Assembly: GCA_022709365.1 (NCBI GenBank) | Contig: JAKLIY010000011.1 | Span: forward strand, 44,251-108,250 | DNA length: 64,000 nucleotides | DNA from: Pseudomonadota bacterium | GTDB lineage: Bacteria > Pseudomonadota > Gammaproteobacteria > Competibacterales > Competibacteraceae | Direction of reading: 5' to 3' | Part shown: positions 60,062-64,000 of the stretch, in pieces | Numbering within the stretch: the first letter of the stretch is position 1 | How the letters are laid out: each line of letters opens with the position of its first letter | Translations under genes and position numbers: made by a program | Notes under the pieces: generated by a model | What the model saw: only the letters and a program-made list of their open reading frames with translations | Told to the model about the DNA's origin: nothing | The model's database searches: none

Positions 60062-60802
60062 CTACAACGTCAACCGCTTGAAGACTCCTTCCGGGAGATG
60101 CAGGATGACGAGCATGATCCAGCGCCAGAACCAGGGCAAGTAAACCTCATCCCGACCCCGTTCTACGGCGGCGACAATGCCTTGAGCGATCTGGTCGGGT
60201 TGCGCCCATAGCCGGCCCTTTTTCTCGAACGCGGCGGTCATCGGCGTATCGACAAAGCCGGGTTTGACGGTGATCACCTGAATGCCCTTGCTGCTCAATC
60301 GGTTACGCAATCCTTGCAGGAACAGGCTGACCATGCCCTTGGCTGCCCCATAGACGTAGTTGCTCTGCCGGCCCCGGTCGCCGGCAACCGAGCTAATGGC
60401 GATCAGGGTTCCGCGCCCGCGTGTTTCCAAGTCATTGGCCAGCAACGTCGCCAAACTGATCACGCTCAGCGCGTTGGTGTGAATGGCTGCCAGCGTCGCT
60501 GTAACCGACTGCTGGCAGGCGTTCTGGTCGGGCAACGTGCCATGAGCGATCAGCGCGATATCGATGCCGCCGAAGGTTTGACTGATCCGTTCCAACAGGG
60601 CCGGATGCTGGTCAATTTGATCGAGGTTGAGACTTTCGTGAACGACCGGCTGGCCTGAGCGAATTTCCAGATCACGGGCGATAGCCGCGAGTCGTTCGAT
60701 ATTGCGCCCGACCAGGTAAAAGCGGGCGCCCGTGGCAGCGAAGCGGCGGGCGGTGGCTTCCGCAATCGCTGAAGTGGCGCCGATGATGAGAAGGTTGCGC
60801 AT
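60062..60802 (-). CDS. DprE2-like short-chain reductase
   Basis: 246 residues. SDR with cofactor motif LIIGATSAIAEATARRFAAT, NAL/S region, catalytic serine in AISSVAGDRGRQSNYVYGA and YGAAKGMVSLF (YxxxK). It is closest in pattern to DprE2, the NADH-dependent reductase that completes epimerisation of polyprenyl-phospho-ribose to arabinose. The adjacent DprE1-like gene and HAD-UbiA fusion support this. The stop is nine bases from the convergent permease. Confidence 0.82.
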   Translation of the reverse strand: MRNLLIIGATSAIAEATARRFAATGARFYLVGRNIERLAAIARDLEIRSGQPVVHESLNLDQIDQHPALLERISQTFGGIDIALIAHGTLPDQNACQQSVTATLAAIHTNALSVISLATLLANDLETRGRGTLIAISSVAGDRGRQSNYVYGAAKGMVSLFLQGLRNRLSSKGIQVITVKPGFVDTPMTAAFEKKGRLWAQPDQIAQGIVAAVERGRDEVYLPWFWRWIMLVILHLPEGVFKRLTL

Positions 60803-60821
60803 ACTCGTTCTTCCTCAAAAT

Positions 60822-62123
60822 TCAGTGTTCCATCACCCGCCGCCAGAAGCTGGAAGAAAAGCGGGGATCGATAAAGCGACTGAATTCCACCCATTGCGGG
60901 TAATAGTGGCGGAAGCTGTCCCCGCTCATCCGGGCGTCCTTGGCGGGATAGACCGCGCCGCCCGCTTGTCGGGTGACTTCATCCAGCCGTTCCAGCAGGT
61001 CCAGCGTGGACTGGCCCCGGTTGGGGAAATCCAGCGCCAGGGTCACGCCGGGCCGGGGAAAGGATAACAGGCCGCCCGAAGTTTTATCACCAAAGCGTTT
61101 CAACACCGCCAGCATCGACCCCTGACCGCTGACGACGATGCGGGCCAAAATTTCCCACAACGCCGCGTGGGCGTTGGCGGGCGGAATGACGCATTGATAC
61201 TGGAAAAAGCCCTGTCGCCCGTAGAGCCGATTCCATTCCCGCAGATTGTCCAGCGGATAGAAAAAGGGTTGATAAGGAATTAGCCCCCGCGCTGGACGCG
61301 GCAGGTGATAATACAGTCGGTTGAAAGCAGCCACGCTAAGACTGTTCACCAGTGAAATCGGCGGTATGAAGGGTACGGTCAATCCCCGGCGTTGCGGCGG
61401 CGGCGATTTCAATAGACCGGGCGGCGCGTGCATCCCCGCCATGTAAATCCCCCGGCCCAGCCCAGTGGCGCAGTCGATCCAGGACATAATGTAGGGATAG
61501 CGCGCTTCGTACTCAACATCGAGCGCCAGGAACTCGTCCAGACTGGCGAACCGGCGATTTTCAGCCACGATCCAGGGGTTAGCGATGCGCTGCAACTGGA
61601 TTTCGACCCAGGTGATCAGGCCAGTCAACCCCAATCCGCCGACCGTAGCCTGGAACCATTCAGTATTTTGTTCCGGTGTGCATAGCAGATGGTTGCCGTC
61701 GGAACGGAGCAGTTCAAAGGCGCGAACGTGGCAACCGAAACTGCCGGCGACATGGTGATTTTTGCCATGCACGTCATTCGCAATCGCGCCGCCGAGGGTG
61801 ACGAATTGGGTACCAGGCGTAACCGGCAGGAACCAGCCCTGCGGGACGATCAACGCCAGAATTTCCGCCAGCAATATCCCGGCTTCCGCCCGCAAGACAC
61901 CAGTTGCTGGATCGAAGGCAATGAACCGATCCAGCCTTCGCGTCAGCAGTAAAACGCCGTTATTGTTGAGGCAGACATCGCCGTAACTGCGACCATTGCC
62001 GAAAGGTAGACGGGAGAGGGTTTCATCCGGCAGCGCGAGAGCCTGTACATCACGGCATGACTGGATTTGACGCGGGCGGGCGGTTGGGTAACGGCCCCAA
62101 CTGGTCGGTGTAACGGCACTCAT
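60822..62123 (-). CDS. DprE1-like FAD-dependent oxidase
   Basis: 433 residues of the VAO/PCMH family. FAD-binding LSRLPFGNGRSYGDVCLNNN, the hallmark GGAIANDVHGKNHHVAGSFG, VGGLGLTGLI and, at the C-terminus, YPAKDARMSGDSFRHYYPQW. The HGKNHH segment is characteristic of DprE1 (decaprenylphosphoryl-ribose 2'-oxidase) and its proteobacterial relatives. ATGA overlap with the upstream HAD-UbiA gene. The covalent-inhibitor cysteine of mycobacterial DprE1 is not evident. Confidence 0.88.
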   Translation of the reverse strand: MSAVTPTSWGRYPTARPRQIQSCRDVQALALPDETLSRLPFGNGRSYGDVCLNNNGVLLLTRRLDRFIAFDPATGVLRAEAGILLAEILALIVPQGWFLPVTPGTQFVTLGGAIANDVHGKNHHVAGSFGCHVRAFELLRSDGNHLLCTPEQNTEWFQATVGGLGLTGLITWVEIQLQRIANPWIVAENRRFASLDEFLALDVEYEARYPYIMSWIDCATGLGRGIYMAGMHAPPGLLKSPPPQRRGLTVPFIPPISLVNSLSVAAFNRLYYHLPRPARGLIPYQPFFYPLDNLREWNRLYGRQGFFQYQCVIPPANAHAALWEILARIVVSGQGSMLAVLKRFGDKTSGGLLSFPRPGVTLALDFPNRGQSTLDLLERLDEVTRQAGGAVYPAKDARMSGDSFRHYYPQWVEFSRFIDPRFSSSFWRRVMEH

Positions 62124-63547
62124 CGCGGCATCGCGCCTAGAAAAATCAGCGCACAGGCCAGCACGGCATAACGGCTTTGGGGATCGGTCAGAGCGAAGAG
62201 AATCGGGTCGTCGTGCATCTCACCGCGATGGGTGATCAGCCAGACCCGGCTGATCCAGTAGAGCAATACTGGACAGAGCAGCCAGATGACCATCGGCTGG
62301 CCGTAGAGTTCGCGGCTGGTTTCGCTGTTGACGTACAGCGCCAGCACCAGCACCGCCAGATAGCCGGCTGCACTGCCCAGACTTTGCAGAACGCCGAGAT
62401 CGTCCACATGATAGCCCCGGCCCTGGGCGCTCAGTTCACCTCGCTCCCGCATGGTCCAAAGTTCGGAATAGCGTTTGACCAGCGCCAGACTGAGGAACAG
62501 GAACATGGAGAATGCCAGCAGCCAGAATGAAGGCATGATTTGCACCGCTGCCGCGCCGGCGATAATACGCAGAGTATACAACCCGGCCAGGACGATGGCG
62601 TCGAGCATCAGAGCGCGCTTGAGCCGCAGTGAATAGGCGAGGGTGAAGACGTAATAGGTGGCCAACACAGCGATAAATTCGGGCGTGATCAACAAACTCA
62701 GGCCGAAAGCGGTGATCAGTAAAAGGGGTATCGCGGTAATGCCTTGGGCAATAGGCAACTTGCCAGCGGCGAAAGGGCGGCGGCATTTGCGGGGATGGCG
62801 ACGGTCGGCAGCCAGGTCCAGCAGGTCGTTGAGCAGGTAGACGCTGGAGGCGCAAAGCCCGAAGCTGAAGAAGGCCAGCAGCGCCAGCAACAGCTTGTCC
62901 GGCTGATCCCAGGCGTGACCGGCGGCCAGTGGCACGAAAATCAGCACGTTCTTGAGCCACTGATACAGCCGCAGTTCCTTGACCCAGTGCCGCCTTGGAG
63001 ACTCGCCTTGGGCGAAAATCCGTTCCACTTCACAGACTGCGCGGGCCTGGTTGGCGATGGATGCGCCGGCGTTGACCACGATAGCGCGGCGGGCGTGTTT
63101 CCAGACCGCGAGATCGACGGCGGAGTTGCCCGCGTAGTCGAAACCACGTTCGCCGTAACGTTCCACCAGCGTTTCGGCCTTGTGCGGGCCGGCCAGATTG
63201 CGGTCACCGTCGGTGGCCAGCACGTCATCGAACAGGCCGAGATGGTCGGCAATCGGTTCGGCGAATTGGCGGTGCGAGGCAGTGACCAGCACCAGGGTTC
63301 GTCCCTGTTCCTTCTGCTCGCGGAGAAACGTGAGCAATTCCTGGTTGTAGGGCAAAGTCCCGATATCCAGTTCCACCCGTTCGGCGATTTTCGCCTTGAG
63401 GTTCGCCTTGCCCCCCATCAGCCAATACGGCCAGTTGAGGATGGATAGCGGCGCTTGTTTGACTTGAGCTAAAGCCGATTCCAGCAGCAGGTCGGAATTC
63501 AGCAGGGTGCCGTCGAGGTCGATGCAGAGGGGGTATTCGGTGGGCAT
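62120..63547 (-). CDS. HAD phosphatase - UbiA prenyltransferase fusion
   Basis: 475 residues. Residues 1-190: HAD domain with LCIDLDGTLLNSDLLLESAL and DYAGNSAVDLAVWKHAR. Residues 195-475: UbiA membrane prenyltransferase with the Asp-rich motif LLNDLLDLAADRRHPRKCRR, as in decaprenyl-phosphate phosphoribosyltransferase (Rv3806c type), and about eight helices. The natural reading is transfer of phosphoribose to a polyprenyl phosphate and removal of the 5-phosphate by the HAD half. Similar fusions exist in proteobacteria. Confidence 0.85.
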   Translation of the reverse strand: MPTEYPLCIDLDGTLLNSDLLLESALAQVKQAPLSILNWPYWLMGGKANLKAKIAERVELDIGTLPYNQELLTFLREQKEQGRTLVLVTASHRQFAEPIADHLGLFDDVLATDGDRNLAGPHKAETLVERYGERGFDYAGNSAVDLAVWKHARRAIVVNAGASIANQARAVCEVERIFAQGESPRRHWVKELRLYQWLKNVLIFVPLAAGHAWDQPDKLLLALLAFFSFGLCASSVYLLNDLLDLAADRRHPRKCRRPFAAGKLPIAQGITAIPLLLITAFGLSLLITPEFIAVLATYYVFTLAYSLRLKRALMLDAIVLAGLYTLRIIAGAAAVQIMPSFWLLAFSMFLFLSLALVKRYSELWTMRERGELSAQGRGYHVDDLGVLQSLGSAAGYLAVLVLALYVNSETSRELYGQPMVIWLLCPVLLYWISRVWLITHRGEMHDDPILFALTDPQSRYAVLACALIFLGAMPR

Positions 63548-63582
63548 GGATCATCCTGGCAGGATTTGGTTTGGATAAACCG

Positions 63583-63760
63583 CTATTCGGGCAGCCAATC
63601 TTCGGCAAGAATTTTATCTAAAGCATAGGAACATGTCTCAGGGAAAGTAGAGAGTGGCAAGTGGGTTTGTTTAGCGGCGTTCCACCTTGCTCTTTGATAG
63701 GCTTGAGCGAGTTCTTGCAAAGGATAATTTTTCAGGCTGGGACTGTCTTTTATGATCATA
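63583..63760 (-). pseudogene. Frameshifted DUF29-like remnant
   Basis: From about 63735 the minus strand reads ELAQAYQRARWNAAKQTHLP, then LSTFPETCSYALDKILAEDW and LPE-stop, the C-terminal end typical of DUF29. The upstream frame from ATG 63760 (MIIKDSPSLKNYP) is shifted by one base at the four-T run near 63718-63721. With no N-terminal part left it is a remnant next to the IS630 gene. Confidence 0.6.
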
Positions 63761-63788
63761 GTTTATCCAATAGATATCCAGACATACC

Positions 63789-64000
63789 TTACACAGGGGC
63801 CTCTTCGAGATTGGCATACTGAGTCGTGGGAAGCTTGAAAAATGAGCGAATTCTTTCAATATTTTTCTTCAATTTTTCCAGACCAACAGACAAGCGATGC
63901 TCTAAATCTCTCTTATTTTTAATCGGTTTCTTCTCAACGCCACGATGTTTAATTTGATTCCAAACCTGTTCATCAGGATTAAGCTCAGGAGAATGAGGTG
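63789..64000 (-). mobile_element. IS630-family transposase, 3' part (continues past right edge)
   Basis: The minus strand is open from the edge to a TAA at 63789. It reads HSPELNPDEQVWNQIKHRGV, the third-acid region of DDE_3/IS630 transposases (the E of PDEQVW), then KNKRDLEHRLSVGLEKLKKN and ends LEEAPV. Its N-terminal part lies outside the window. The element may have truncated the DUF29-like gene. Confidence 0.85.

Overview
The window is a typical gammaproteobacterial chromosome segment of fairly high GC. The evidence is conserved gene order: a nadB divergent from rpoE-rseA-rseB-rseC; lepA-lepB-DUF4845-rnc-era-recO; trpF-trpB-trpA-accD-folC-dedD-cvpA-purF-metZ; and prkA-yeaH-spoVR. A NifJ-type pyruvate:ferredoxin oxidoreductase operon suggests an organism that at times ferments or lives microaerobically. 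A Competibacteraceae-like bacterium would fit, but the sequence alone does not settle the genus.

Layout. 1-2.8 kb (minus): a coiled-coil protein running off the left edge and a two-domain ClpB-like AAA+ protein, the least explained operon here. 2.8-5.1 kb: a decayed accessory patch with a frameshifted VapC and its antitoxin, a broken reverse transcriptase and an IS200/IS605 element. 5.6-12.1 kb (minus): a three-gene redox operon (GltD-like flavoprotein, NifJ, dihydroorotate-dehydrogenase-like protein). 12.3-18 kb: an MDR oxidoreductase, two tandem candidate small RNAs, parC, a DUF2892 protein and der. 18.2-28.1 kb (plus): the tryptophan / fatty acid / folate / purine / methionine cluster. 28.1-30.4 kb: an SDR and a pair of exported proteins, one a DUF2145 protein.

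30.6-42.4 kb: nadB, the sigma-E operon with a candidate sigma-E promoter, then lepA to recO and a convergent APH/ATPase fusion. 42.5-50.8 kb: PBP1b, a Pro/Tyr-rich lipoprotein, a YoaA helicase, MsrB, a CPA2 antiporter and a YeaQ-like membrane protein. 50.9-53.8 kb: a second accessory patch, AT-rich in part, with gene fragments, an XRE regulator, a gene split by an in-frame stop, and a toxin-antitoxin cluster with a duplicated antitoxin piece. 53.9-58.6 kb (minus): prkA-yeaH-spoVR, preceded by a good sigma-54 -24/-12 promoter and an NtrC-like palindrome. 59-60 kb: an AI-2E/PerM permease. 60-63.6 kb (minus): a HAD-UbiA fusion, a DprE1-like oxidase and a DprE2-like reductase, which together resemble the polyprenyl-phospho-arabinose pathway. 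The right edge holds a frameshifted DUF29-like remnant and a partial IS630 transposase.

The best candidates for something undescribed are the AAA+/coiled-coil pair, the tandem small RNAs at 13.46-13.70 kb and the DprE/UbiA cluster. Several single-base frameshifts sit in accessory genes while every housekeeping gene reads intact. No tRNA, rRNA or CRISPR array was seen.
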